In this document: positions 46,865-57,773 of the stretch, one piece after another
Position numbering within the stretch: the stretch's first letter is position 1
How the letters are laid out: each line of letters starts with the position of its first letter
Assembly: GCF_002999335.1 (NCBI RefSeq)
Contig: NW_020312766.1
Span: 1 to 64,000 of the forward strand
Direction of reading: 5' to 3'
From: Cyclospora cayetanensis
Taxonomy: Eukaryota > Apicomplexa > Conoidasida > Eucoccidiorida > Eimeriidae
Length of the DNA stretch: 64,000 bases
Notes under the pieces: generated by a model
The model's database searches: none
Seen by the model: only the letters and a program-made list of their open reading frames with translations
What the model was told of the DNA's origin: nothing
Made by a program: the position numbers and the translations under genes

Positions 46865-46905
46865 GGGCCAAGTTGTGCTTGGGCACTTTCCAGTACTCTA
46901 ACTGC
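46865..46905 (-). repeat. Dispersed repeat, reverse terminal fragment facing copy D
   Basis: The reverse complement reads GAGTACTGGAAAGTGCCC, then AAGCACAACTTGGCCCGATA. This matches the end of copy D (GGAGTAGAAAGTGCTAAAGC, then GCAGGTTAGCCCGCTAC). The two ends face each other across about 30 bp and could form an imperfect hairpin. Confidence 0.6.
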
Positions 46906-49900
46906 TTTAAGCTTTTAGCATTTGTTAACGACTCGTAGTGTTGCTTTTCCGTAAGATGCACCTTGGGGAGACATGGAATAGTTTTGTTTCTGATAGCCTT
47001 GAAATTGAGTTTGGAGTTAAGGGCCGCCTTATCTGTTTGTACGCTCTTCACACCTGTAAAACGGGGCAGACATGTGGATAGATCTAAGCTTCTACCAAGT
47101 CGCTGTTCGTCGAGTATCCGTCTTAGACGTACAGCCTACCTTGGTAAGATACAGCCGCCTGCACATGTGTGGGTGGCCGGATAAGCTGATATAGGGACTC
47201 CTTCTGGCTGCATCAAGACTGCGCCCGTCGCTCGAAAATGACTAAACCCCTTTGGCTGCGTGGAAGCCCTGGGTATTAACTCTTTTTTGAATACAAGACG
47301 AGATTCTATGTTTGCTCTTGGAGTCGCAATCAGCTTGCAAGCCTATCTACGAAGTCCTGTAGAGGTATGCTGCAGTACTGCATAGGCAACAGTAGGCGGA
47401 AAGCGCTTCGAGCACACCTCAACAGCCAGCCGATTGAGGCAGGTTCGACCCAAGAGCATCGTACGATAACAGGACAGCTCGAGCTCGCTTTTGGCAAGTG
47501 TCGTCTTGTGACTCGTTGGGATGCTGCTGTGCCTTTAAAATGCCTTCATGCCTCCCCCGACTCACACTCACAACCACTTAAACCGCAACACCGTAACACT
47601 GGTACAAAATTGAACTGAACGGCAAGCGTGCCGCACTCAAGCGCGCACCATTACCTTGCGCTACCCTCTCAATACATTTCAAACTCGTGTTCCCAGACCA
47701 TGAGATGGGCTGTTGCCCTGCAGGAGCGGGAAGCAGATTTGCGAAACCTACGATGAGCGGTGGCGATATCCGCGTTGCTCAGCAGGCCACATCCGTGTAG
47801 AGTGAGATAGTTGTGCAGGCTTGCCACTGACGGAGCCACCAAAATTAATGCATCTGATTTCTTTGCCAAAATTTCTGCCTTGAAGTCCCGCCTTCAGTGC
47901 GAATGCGCAAGACAACAGTGGCTGGCTGCTCCTGCGCCGGCAGCACAGAGGAGCGCAGAGCAACTAAAAGCCGTTTATAGACGCTCGGCGGCATTTCAAC
48001 TGGTGCGAAAACTAGAGTAGCGAAGCTTCTATTCTAAAGAGGCTTCTAATCCTATGTACAAGCTTCTGGCCCGTTTTTCCTTAAAGACATATTTGGGCTG
48101 AAAGGGCCATGGAAGACCGCAAAACTAAATAACTGCCATAGCCTCTAAATAGCTACCGTAGGCGATCTCAGGGGACCATGGTCCCCCATACACCCACCCT
48201 CAGTGCATGCAAACGCCGTAGAGACGTGCACTGGGCATTGATAGGAGAGCGCACGAAAAAGTCGCTTTTCAGTTCCTCCCACCTGACGGCTGGATGTACA
48301 GGCTGCAAACAGGCTGTGATCTGCCCTCCTTCGCGCCCAGATCTTTGCTCTGCGTTGATCTTTTGCCACTGTTAATTCGAATGAATGCACTTAATTACCC
48401 ATGCTTAGACGGCAAACGAGAATCCTCTTGCATTCCCGGGGCTCCCGACCTCCTCCTTTGTGGATTGGTTTTTGTTGCACCTCCATTCAGTCCACTGACC
48501 TCAGCTGAAAGGCCTTCTCCTCCATCAATCCTGTACTCCCCCGTCTGCAGACACGGGCGGACAAGGGAAGGCTCTTAGGGTTCGAAGCACGACGCCGCCA
48601 GAAGGAGGGGATTTCTTGTGGGTGCGCTGCGATTTGGCTCATCTTATTGCTGACTGGCTGTCGGCTGGAGGCGGAGCCCACTTACCTCCATTGTGCGCTG
48701 CTCGCTACGGCTTCCTCCTCCTTCAGTGTCGGCGACGCCCCTGGGGGAGACAGACACGCGGAGCAGCAAATGCTCTGGTGCTCCTAAAGGGGTTGCAGCC
48801 TGTGCGTGCAGTAGCAGCTCATATTCAGGACGCATTGTCACTCTTCAAGAAAGAGAAAGGGAGAAAGAGGCTAGCTATTCATTTTCCCTTCCTCACAGGC
48901 GCCGCCTCATAAGCCAGTACTGAGGCCGTAGGATACTGGGTGTTCAGCAGCCCGTGTCTCGGGGCCGGACTGACTCAGATCCACTGCCCGTACATGAGCG
49001 AACACGCTTTGCAATGCATCCCATAAGGCCCATCTGCAACGAGCTTTGTGGGCTTTTAGCCAGTATATACGCTGCATCCTGTGCAGCAACGGCTGCTGCA
49101 GGGGCAGCTCAGGCTCGGTCGTGTTTCTAATGTACAAGGTTGCTCTTCAGGCAGGCCTCCAAACTCTGCCGTGATATAGCTGCCCTACAGGTGAGATACG
49201 GACAGCTAAATGCCTAGTGAAAGCGCCCATACACGTGTGTTTTTTCGTGAGACGCAAAGCCTCCCTCTGCAGCAGAGCGCTCGTCTTGCTAGTTTTGGGG
49301 GGAGTTTTTGGATTCGAAAAGGGCGCAAAGGGTTCAACCTTTTATAGGGTAAGCAGCTGTAGCAGCTACCCTCTCGGGGAGGACCCCGTGCACTCCACAT
49401 AAAGACTCCTAGCCCCAGACTCAGCATAAAAACTAGCAAGAGAATCAGAAAGTGTCTTAGCCGGAGAGCTTTCCTCCCCCCTCCCCCGCCCTCCACTATT
49501 CACCCTCATCACTGTAGCGTCCTAACCTCATAGTAAGCATTACGTCGCTGGGATATGCCTCTTGCCGCACGTTCCAAGCATGCGAGCATTTACCGGTACC
49601 CGGGTGCACGCGGCACCTTGGCGAACTAGAGAACTATGCTTGGCCTCACTGTGGGGTGCTACCAACCCTATTCCATGCCGCGTAGAACATGCCAGCATCT
49701 AAGCCAATCAGATGGCATTCGTAGCCTATTTGTAATTACATGCACCTAGTTTACTTGCAGTAGGAAGGGCAGCGTGGCACCCTGACGCATATAGGTGACC
49801 TTCTCGGCCACAACGCCTGACATGCAGCAAGCCACACGGCGACCTCGCTTCTTATGCAGTAGAAAATCTGTGGGAGACAAAAAGGCCCCAACGTGGGCGC

Positions 49901-50798
49901 AGGGACTACTGCAGCGCGCCGGCGCCACTGTGGAGTCAAGAGTTTCATGCGTCGTGAACGCAGGGCACGGCATTCTCCATCTTCCGAACTATGTGCGCAG
50001 GTACACGCCTCTCCGTCCATACGTCGGTGCGTGCCGCAAGGCTGTTGCATGCATAGGATGGCCTGGGAGACACCGAATGCTCTTTTCGCGTGGCCGTGGT
50101 GTGAAGGAGATCCTGGGGCCAGGAAACCCCAGCACCCCATCCTGTTCAGTAGATTCTTCTCTTCCCCCAGTCAGCCTCTTTGCTGGCATGGCAGATCGAC
50201 GGAGAGGTGAAAATTGTCCTCGCTGCAGCTAATGGGGATACTCGCCGCCTTTTGCATGCACAGAAGGGCGACCCCCCATGAGGCCCACGAGTGGGGCCCC
50301 CTTCGGGCGCAGTGCATGGGCCCCGCAAGGCGCTCGTCCTTCGCGCAAAAGAGGAACTCATCCAGGCCTCTTTCAATGTTCGAAGGTTGATTTACGGTGA
50401 TTAGGACCTTTTTCTGGTGCAGCCGCTGTGGCGCGGCTCCTCATGCAGCATGTTCCCCCCGGCATCTGTCGTGCTCCTGCAGGTGTACTAGGCACTTGAT
50501 CGCCTGCGAAGGGCGTTCAAAAGGTCGTTTTGGAGGCCTGCTAACGGGCTTCCAAACGTAGAGGATCTTCTGGAGGGAAACAGCAGGTCTGCTGCAGCAG
50601 TCAGGGTGTTTGGTGTCTCTTCTCGGTGCCCTAGCGTCGATTCAAGTTTCCTTAGCGCTTCGCGCGCTGGCGGAGGCCGCAGCCGCCGCCACACTGTACT
50701 CCCAGCTCACACCCTCGCAATCTCGAATTAAGAGCTGGACAGGGCTGAGCAGAGGCCAGCTGCAGCAGGAAGATCGAGCGCTAGGGGTGGGAGGCACA

Positions 50799-53700
50799 AT
50801 GGTGCTGAGGACGCAGACCGCGGTTGGTGCGCGAGTGTACGATCTGAGCGCCTTTGGGGGCGGTGTAAGCGTTTTTGAGCGGCAGAGAGATGCTAAACGG
50901 AGGAAAAAACAGCCCTCAAAGCAGCAGCAGCAGCAAAACCACCACCAAGAGGCCCAACAGGATGTGGTGCTGCTTCAGGATTTTGAATTTCCAGTCGCTT
51001 CCTCCTGTGTTCGAGTCAGCCCAGATCTGAACTTTATTTGCGCTACAGGAGTATATCCTCCGCAGGCAAGTATCCCTAGCCCCGTGCTTGGGCAGACACC
51101 GTAGCGCCCGCGTTGTCGTGAGGCTGATTTTTTTTCGCTTCTGCTGCTTCCTGAAAGGCCTCGAGTCTCAAAGGAGCATCCCGTCTTGTCGCAAAAATAA
51201 AAAGGGGCACTGCGGCTCGGCTGTTTGCTGTGTGGGGGGCTGCTTCTTTGGGGTCCAGCAAGGCCTCTTTTGCTGCTGTTCTGGCCTTTAAGCGGCTGGG
51301 AGCTCGCCGCCTCGTCGAGTTGCGTGCGAGCCGTATGCATGCGCAGCGTCTCTGTTTTCCTGTGTCTTCAAAGCTGCTTGCGCTTATCTGGCCCTCACGG
51401 CGTGATGCGTTTTTGATGTGCAGCTGCGGATGTTTGATGTCAATGGCTTGGGACTTAAGTTTCAGCGGGGTCTGGACAGCGAAGCCGTCGATCTCCGTTT
51501 CTTGAGTTCGGACTATTGCAAGCTGGCAATCTTGCAAAGGAGTCGCTGGATTGAGCTGCACGCGCAGGGGGGGCGGCATCACCGGGTAAGGGAGGAGAAG
51601 GCATCATGAGATTCGCGGGTAGCTCCTTAGCGACTCGTTTTTCCCCTTTTGCTGCTTGCTTGTGTGTCGTGCCCTGTCCTTTCCTTCCAGTCGTGAACGC
51701 GGCTGCAGCAGCGCCTCGCTCTCGTAGGCAGGCTATCCGTGTGACTTCTACCTTTCCGTATTGCTTCCGCCTTGTGAGGCCTTCATTGAGCGGTCCCGTT
51801 TAGCTTTTGCAGGTACTTCTAGCTTTATATCTTTCGGGCTGAGTGCATGCAGCTTCGCGTTCCCACCGAAGGGACCTCCATGACGTATTTGCCGTGGTCC
51901 GCAACGCTCTGCTGCAGCAGCAGCAACAGCGCTACGAACAGTGACAGCAGCAGCGTCTATTTGCTGGACTTGGAGTCTGGATCTTTCCTAGAGCCGTGGC
52001 AATGCTCTTTCCCCATTGGCCACTGTTGTTTCCACTCGGAACTGCTCCCCATCGTTGCCGTCGGGGGGTGCGTTGCTGCGTGGAGTCTCTTGCAAGCCGC
52101 GCTGTCGTTTGTGTCGGGCAGACGCGGGTTGCTCTTGTTGTTTCTGCTGAAGCACCAAAGTATCCCCAAGGCCTGCTGCTTTATGCCGCTTGAGGGAGGC
52201 TCGACGCGCGAAGAGCCTCGCAGCGAGGTCTGCTGCCCTGCCCAGCATGCAAACGCTTGTTGCTCTCTTGGCTGCCCTCAGGTCCTCGGGGCAGGTTGAA
52301 TGCTTTGACGCAAGGAGCGGCAAGGCGGTGACGGTGCTACAGGCCACAGATCGCTCTGCGTAAGGCTTCCCATGCATGCGTTTCGTATGGGTAGCGCAAA
52401 GTGCTAGAAGAAATTCAGGCAGCCCATGTCGTGCATTCCCCTACGCGTGCGCATGTGAAGGACGCAGCATAGGCTGTCGCTGCACAGGGGTGTATGGCTT
52501 CCATGCGCGGTGAGCGCGATCCTTCGCATATGTAAATATTTATACATGTGTGTGTTTTTGTCTCGCCGTGTGATGACGGGCGACCACAGATCTGTTACTG
52601 CCGGAGCCTTCTCAACGGAGTCTTTGGAGATGGCGGTGGGAACGAGCCAGGGGAAGTGTCTCCTCTTCGACCTGCGGGCCTCTCGGCCCCTGCTGCAGTT
52701 CGAGCACCGCAACTTCGCTGCTGTCAATACACTGCAGTGGCACAAACCGCCGGCAGCAGCAGCAGCAGTCACTGCCGCCACTGCGACTGCGGCAGCTGCA
52801 GACTGCGGCCCGACAGCCCCGCAGCCTTTGCACGTTGCCACAGAAACGGCCGGTGGGGGAAGGAGCATTGCTAGCTGCGATGGCGTCTCCATTAAAGTGT
52901 GGTCTGCAAGCACTGAAGGCTGCAGCAGCACTACCTTCCCACGCAGCAGCAGCAGCACCATCGCCAACGCGAGACTCCTGGCGAGCATCGAGGCCCCTCT
53001 CGTGTGGGAAAATCCCGTGGCACCCCGAAACGACAAGGAAGAAGAGCAGCAGAAGCAGCGGCAGAAGGAGCAGCTGCAGCAGCGGATCGTGCGTTTCTCC
53101 TCATTCGCCATCTATGGAGACTCTGGTCTTTTGCTGGCCGCAACGGATCACAAGCAAATGGGGGCCTTCTTCTTGCCCTCTTTGGGTCTCGCCCCTAAGT
53201 AAGGTTTTTCTTGTTCGTTGCATGCGCACTGTGTCAGGCGTGTAATCCTTTTCCTTGAGGCTGCTAAGCTAGCGGCTTTCATTGAGGCTTCAGAAATATT
53301 AGAACGGCTTCCTGGGTGTATCGCATGGGCGAAAAGATCGGCTGTGCCGCTGCAGAGCAGAGACTGCGAAATGCCACCAAAGCGTGCGGACGGCCTTCTT
53401 CCTTCCCCACCCCCACAAGGCGCTTGGCATTTCTGCAGCGGCGTGTGTTGCATGCTGCGATGGGCCTCAAAAGTAGTATTGGGGTTTGGATTTGGCATCT
53501 GAAATGCGGCCAGTGTGAAACTAGCGAGTGCGTCCTTGTGGCTTGTTGCGTTGGCAGGTGGTGCCCGATGCTGGATGGGCTTACGGAGGAGCTAGAGGAG
53601 CGGCAGCAGGCGAGTGAGGGCGCAGCCGCTGCTGCAGGGGCTTCCTTCGCGTCTCTGCAGTTCCTCACGGAGCAGCAAATGCAGCAGCTCAATGCCCATC

Positions 53701-54657
53701 AGCTCATTGGCACTCCCCTTGTGACGCGCTATCTCCACGGTTACTTCATCGCTCGCGAACTCTATGACCAGCTCAAGGTAAGCCCTGCAGTTCCTCACAG
53801 AGTGGGGGGCTCACCGCGGTGGCTCGCGCTTGTGGCGAGGCTAACAAACGCAGCTGCTGATCGCACGCTGGCTGGCGCCGGTGTCTTGACACAGCCTTCC
53901 CCGACGGCTGTGAAACGGGTTGGAAGGCCAGCAACTTAAGGCCCTCCCCCCAGCTCAGCTGCCTGGGGAGGGAAACTGGCGATGTGGGGGTATGGAGGGT
54001 GAAGGCACGCGCATTTGGCGGAAGTGATGCATAGAAGTCCCTTGTTGTGTTCCGCACTCTTCTTGACTGCAGGCAGCTGCAGAACCGTTCGCCTTCGAGA
54101 CGTACAGACAACGGAAGATCGAGGAGCGCCTCGAAAAGAAAAAGACGATGCGTATCCAGGTCAGGATAATTCCCTAAATACCGCCAGACAACGCAACAAG
54201 CAGAGTTATTACTCGGGCGAAAGGCGCGCGTGCTGGAGGGCTTTTCTGTGGTAGTGCGTTGGATGACGTCCAAGCTCATAGAGACTTCAGCTCGCTTGCG
54301 CTAAACCCCTTCAGGTCAGGAGGAAGCTTCCAAAGACGAATGCGGAGTTTGCAGAGAAGCTGCAAAGGACTCTGGAGGCAACAAAGGTAACACATATTGG
54401 GGGTCGAATAGTTGTTAGTTGGCTTCTTTGTAGGCGGGCCGCTGGTGTTGCCTTGACGCGTGCTGCTAAGGGCGCTAGTAGGGACGCAGTTGTGTAGGCT
54501 AGACATCTGGCGTGTCTTCCTGGACTTATTGCCACAGGAGGCCTCAAGCAAGCGCGACAAAAAGGAGGCTGCCATTGCGGCTGGGCTGCTGGAAGACACC
54601 CGCTTTAGTCGCCTCTTCTCCAATCCGGATTTCCAGTTGGAGGGGGAGACTTCATAA
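50799..54657 (+). CDS. NOL10: Nucleolar protein 10 / Enp2-like small-subunit processome factor, 9 exons
   Basis: WD-repeat nucleolar protein needed for 18S rRNA processing in its known relatives. Exons are 50799-51065, 51424-51585, 51853-52067, 52282-52359, 52590-53198, 53558-53777, 54073-54159, 54315-54386 and 54538-54657. They total 1,830 nt (609 residues), all in phase. Family landmarks in order: VYDLSAFG; DFEFPVASSCVRVS; ATGVYPPQLRMFD; GLDSEAVDLRFLSSDYCKL; VYLLDLESGSFL; GQVECFDARSG; LEMAVGTSQGKCLLFDLR; SIKVWS; GLLLAATDHKQMGAFFLPSL; KWCPMLDGLTEELEE; HQLIGTPLVTRYLHGYF; PFAFETYRQRKIEERLE; LPKTNAEFAEKL; RFSRLFSNPDFQLE. Ala/Thr- and Gln-rich insertions lie in exon 5. The protein stops a few residues after the conserved NPDF, so the variable tail of the animal protein is missing. 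The start is set by aligning the N-terminus with the family. The first intron needs a GC donor (CAG|GCAAGT). Confidence 0.95.
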
Positions 54658-55329
54658 CGGCTGCGGCGGCAAGAGGTGCGTGGCGCTAGTGCTGTCTCCG
54701 GGGGTGGTCTGCTGCTCCTCACGTCGTGTCTCGCAGCACAGAAAGGAGACGAGTAGAGGGGATCTACAACGCTGCCAAGGCTGCCACTGGCTGCGATGGA
54801 GGCCGAACAGCCAACAAGGATTTGCATCCTTGGCATTAGGATGTCCTTGTGCTTCTTATGCCTGGTCTTTTCCTCCTCCTCGTGTGCTCTTGACGTGAAG
54901 CGACCCCGTGCTCTGCGTGGGATACAGCTTGCATAGTGCCAACTCACGAAGGGTGGCATTATTTTGAGTGCAATACTAGGCCAACTTGCATGTCGTTGCC
55001 AAATAATGCGGTGGCTGCTCTTTGGGGCCTGTGATCCGAAGTGAGTATTAGACTATGGCTGCTATGCACTGTACAAATTTGCCTTGAACTGGCTAGTTCT
55101 GAACTACTATGCATGCTAATTGACCACATGACGCGGATGCCCGTACCTTGATATCTTCGAAGGAGATGCTTATCGCTTCACTCTACGGATATAGCACTTC
55201 ACGTGGGTCTCCATAGGAAACCACCCAGGCTCACGATGTATATAAAAACATACTAAGTTACTGGGTGTCGCTTCAATAGAGCCCCTTATGACGCTCCAGC
55301 ATCCCGGTAGAGGGACATCTAGCGTGTAC

Positions 55330-55400
55330 TGGGGAGCTGCTACACTCTTCAAGCAGTCCGAGTGTTTGTTCACACCCAGTTGCGCATAAACATATACATA
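55330..55400 (+). repeat. Dispersed repeat, forward 5'-block fragment
   Basis: GAGCTGCTACACTCTTCAAG, then CAGTCCGAG and TTCACACCCAGTTGCGCATA match the GCTGCACCCTCTAAGCACTC and CACCAACTTGCACACA blocks of copy A in the same order. The terminal box was not found at the expected distance. Confidence 0.45.
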
Positions 55401-55499
55401 TATATATACATATATAAGGATAAGGTGTGGCTAGAGAGCAGCAAATAGCTTCTGTGAAGCGCCAAGCAGACACAATGTGTGCTGGGTGCTAGATGCTAC

Positions 55500-55562
55500 G
55501 CTCAACTAGCTGTGAATTATAGGACTGCTTAGAGGGTGTAGCTGCACTCATCTTAGTATTTC
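55500..55562 (-). repeat. Dispersed repeat, reverse 5'-block fragment
   Basis: The reverse complement contains GCAGCTACACCCTCTAAGCA, then GTCC, close to the copy A core. It faces the forward fragment at 55330-55400 across about 130 bp. Confidence 0.5.
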
Positions 55563-55639
55563 CTCGCATCTCATGTTGGGAACTTTAGATGGAAGCGCAG
55601 CTTGGCTGTTCATACGCTGAATCAAGCGACTCTTGTTGT

Positions 55640-55790
55640 AACCGGCTATGCTACATCTTGGCACTCTGTACTACACCACTGAATTTTCAGTAAGTGGCAA
55701 TGAATGGGTTAAGTGGTTTGTCTGTGGTATGCATAATTATTAGAGTGTTCCTTTAGCTTAATAACAAACGCATTCTTGTTTGCAGGTGCG
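55640..55790 (-). repeat. Dispersed repeat, partial reverse copy
   Basis: The reverse complement gives GTGGTGTAGTACAGAGTGCC as the terminal box, followed by AAGATGTAGCATAGCC. A weaker GACAAACCACTTAACCC block lies upstream. It is divergent. Confidence 0.45.
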
Positions 55791-56394
55791 CCAGACGCTA
55801 ATGTGCAACTGGCTCCCCCTGGAAAAAAATCTGATGAGCGGGATCAGGGAAAGGTACAGGATGCTCAATAATTCTATGCATATGCTTGTTCTGAATTTGG
55901 AGTCAAATGGCTCCCTACAGAGACCCTAGCTGGTGCGTTACCCGTTGAAGCAACCAAGCAACCAATACTGAAACTCAAAGGCAAGGCATCGCACTTTGCT
56001 AGCTCTATTTCAATCCGAAGCGGCCTCTCTTGAACGAATTTGATAGGCGAAATTCTTTCTTGCCCTTAGCGACAAACTGTGCATGCAAGCAGTTTTCAAG
56101 CGCGTCTGCATGGAGTGGCTTACGAGTCGCCATGCTCGTGGGGTTGTGTAATAGAAGAGCGATACCAAAGGCATAGGTGTAAGCCAGAAAACTTGAGCGG
56201 AAGGAGCTGGAGAAGCTTTAGGTTATGAAAAACGGAATGTCATGCCGCAGAATTCACACTGATTAGCCGGGACAGGAGGCTAGTGGATTTTTCTAGACCA
56301 CGAAAACATATGGATTCCATGCAACAGTACTTGGATGAATATACATGAAACGCTTACTGGTCACACATAGAATGTAGGCGCTAGGACTGTGCAC

Positions 56395-56440
56395 AAGGAC
56401 AAGTAGAAGAAAGTGCAGCCTGCACGCTCGTAGCGTAGTA
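56395..56440 (+). repeat. Dispersed repeat, forward terminal fragment
   Basis: GGACAAGTAGAAGAAAGTGC, then AGCCTGCACGCTCGTAG resembles the terminal box and end of copies B and D. Only the 3' portion is recognisable. Confidence 0.4.
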
Positions 56441-57773
56441 GTGTGTGGTCGTAAAGTAATGCAGTGGCATAGGTACGGCTACGTCTCATCTGATCTCCAT
56501 AGCTGGAGATTCAGATGTATCCATGTGAATGAGTTGAATTATATTTCGAGGGCACTTTCCTTTCGAGTTGCGCGCTGTGATTTTGTCGATTTCCACCACA
56601 TTCTACTACCGGCTGACTGCGCGTCTTTAGCAGTGGAGAGAAGATACTGAAGAATCTCCTTAATTTTGAGTGAGAAAAGTACTAACTTCGGTCATGTAGT
56701 GTATTCGCTTTTCTGTATACCGGAACCAAAACAATGGCAGGACGTTGTGATCTGAAAGGAAATACAAAAGCAATAGAGCTTCAGGCCCTGCGTGCTCATT
56801 CAACATTCATCAAGTGTATTGCTTTTAAGCATATGAAAGGCGTCCAAAGGTAGAACATTAGTAACCAAATATAGTATTGGAGAGGCGAAAGCAAGAAAAC
56901 GCAATGTGTTCCGATGTGCATCGGGCCCGCAGCTCGTGCTGCTGCCATACCAGCCAATCAACACCAACCCAAAAGGAGCGGCGGATGCTGAGCGCATGTG
57001 TTTCTTCAGGGTTTGATTCGCCATGGAGAGGTTTTTCTTTTGCGAATATTGTTAAGGACAGACGACCTCCACGCCCATCTCTTGAGCAAATAAGTCCGCT
57101 CTTTTGGAGCCTCTCGCTGCTTTCCGTCTGTGGTCTGTCCTGCAGCTGCCTTCTGCCGGGCGCAGGCAGCAGGCGGCGGTCGGCTGGTTCGGGCTCTTCT
57201 TTCGCTCTTCTTTTCAAAAGTTACCAGCAAAGTGCCCTTTCCGGACCAGTTGGACTCTTTGTTCCGACGCTTCTGCCCTCAGAAGCTGTGTAGTGGGCAC
57301 CCCCGCAGGCCCTGGGCTGCGCACTTGGCCGCACCATTACCCAGTCACTTGCATCTCATTCCTTTCCCTTGTTTTCGTGAAAAACGCTTCATACACTTTA
57401 GAAAAACATATTGGGGGTTAATGCGGGCTTCCTACCTTTCCTAGAGCCCGCTGGAGCACCTTAGGCGCGCACGCGCGCTGTCCGTTCCGCTTTGCAGGTG
57501 GCAGCTGCGTTCGCTGCGTCTGGCTCAATTTGCACTTGTTGGTTGGGCTTCTATTTATCGTAGCGGTGTTGCGGGGGCCTTTTCGGGTATCGAGTCCCCC
57601 CCGGAGAGTCTTTGGCTGCGCGGAGCTGATCTACAGGTGCTGGTCACTGACAATCACACCGAGGAACAGCCCGTACAGCGCCACGCCGCGCCGTTTCTAG
57701 CCAATTTGTTGCGGAGAGCCAGCGGCGAGAGGCTGCTTTCTCTGCGTCGGCGGTGTCTCTCCACCGCTAGAAG

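Larger units (their letters stand above)
45461..50798. other. Gene-free block with dispersed repeats
   Basis: About 5.3 kb. No ORF longer than about 145 codons, no recognisable motif, and no splice-consistent set of exons that I could join. It holds repeat copy D (46590-46840) and a facing fragment (46865-46905). The GC-rich 5' portion (45461-45900) probably includes the DEAD-box gene promoter. Confidence 0.5.
54658..57773. other. Gene-free block with dispersed repeats
   Basis: No confident gene. The 3' part (about 56880-57760) has open plus-strand frames of up to 138 codons, but I could not join them in phase to the next gene, which has its own ATG with a good context (AAG before ATGG) at 57774. 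Repeat fragments lie at 55330-55400, 55500-55562, 55640-55790 and 56395-56440. Confidence 0.45.
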
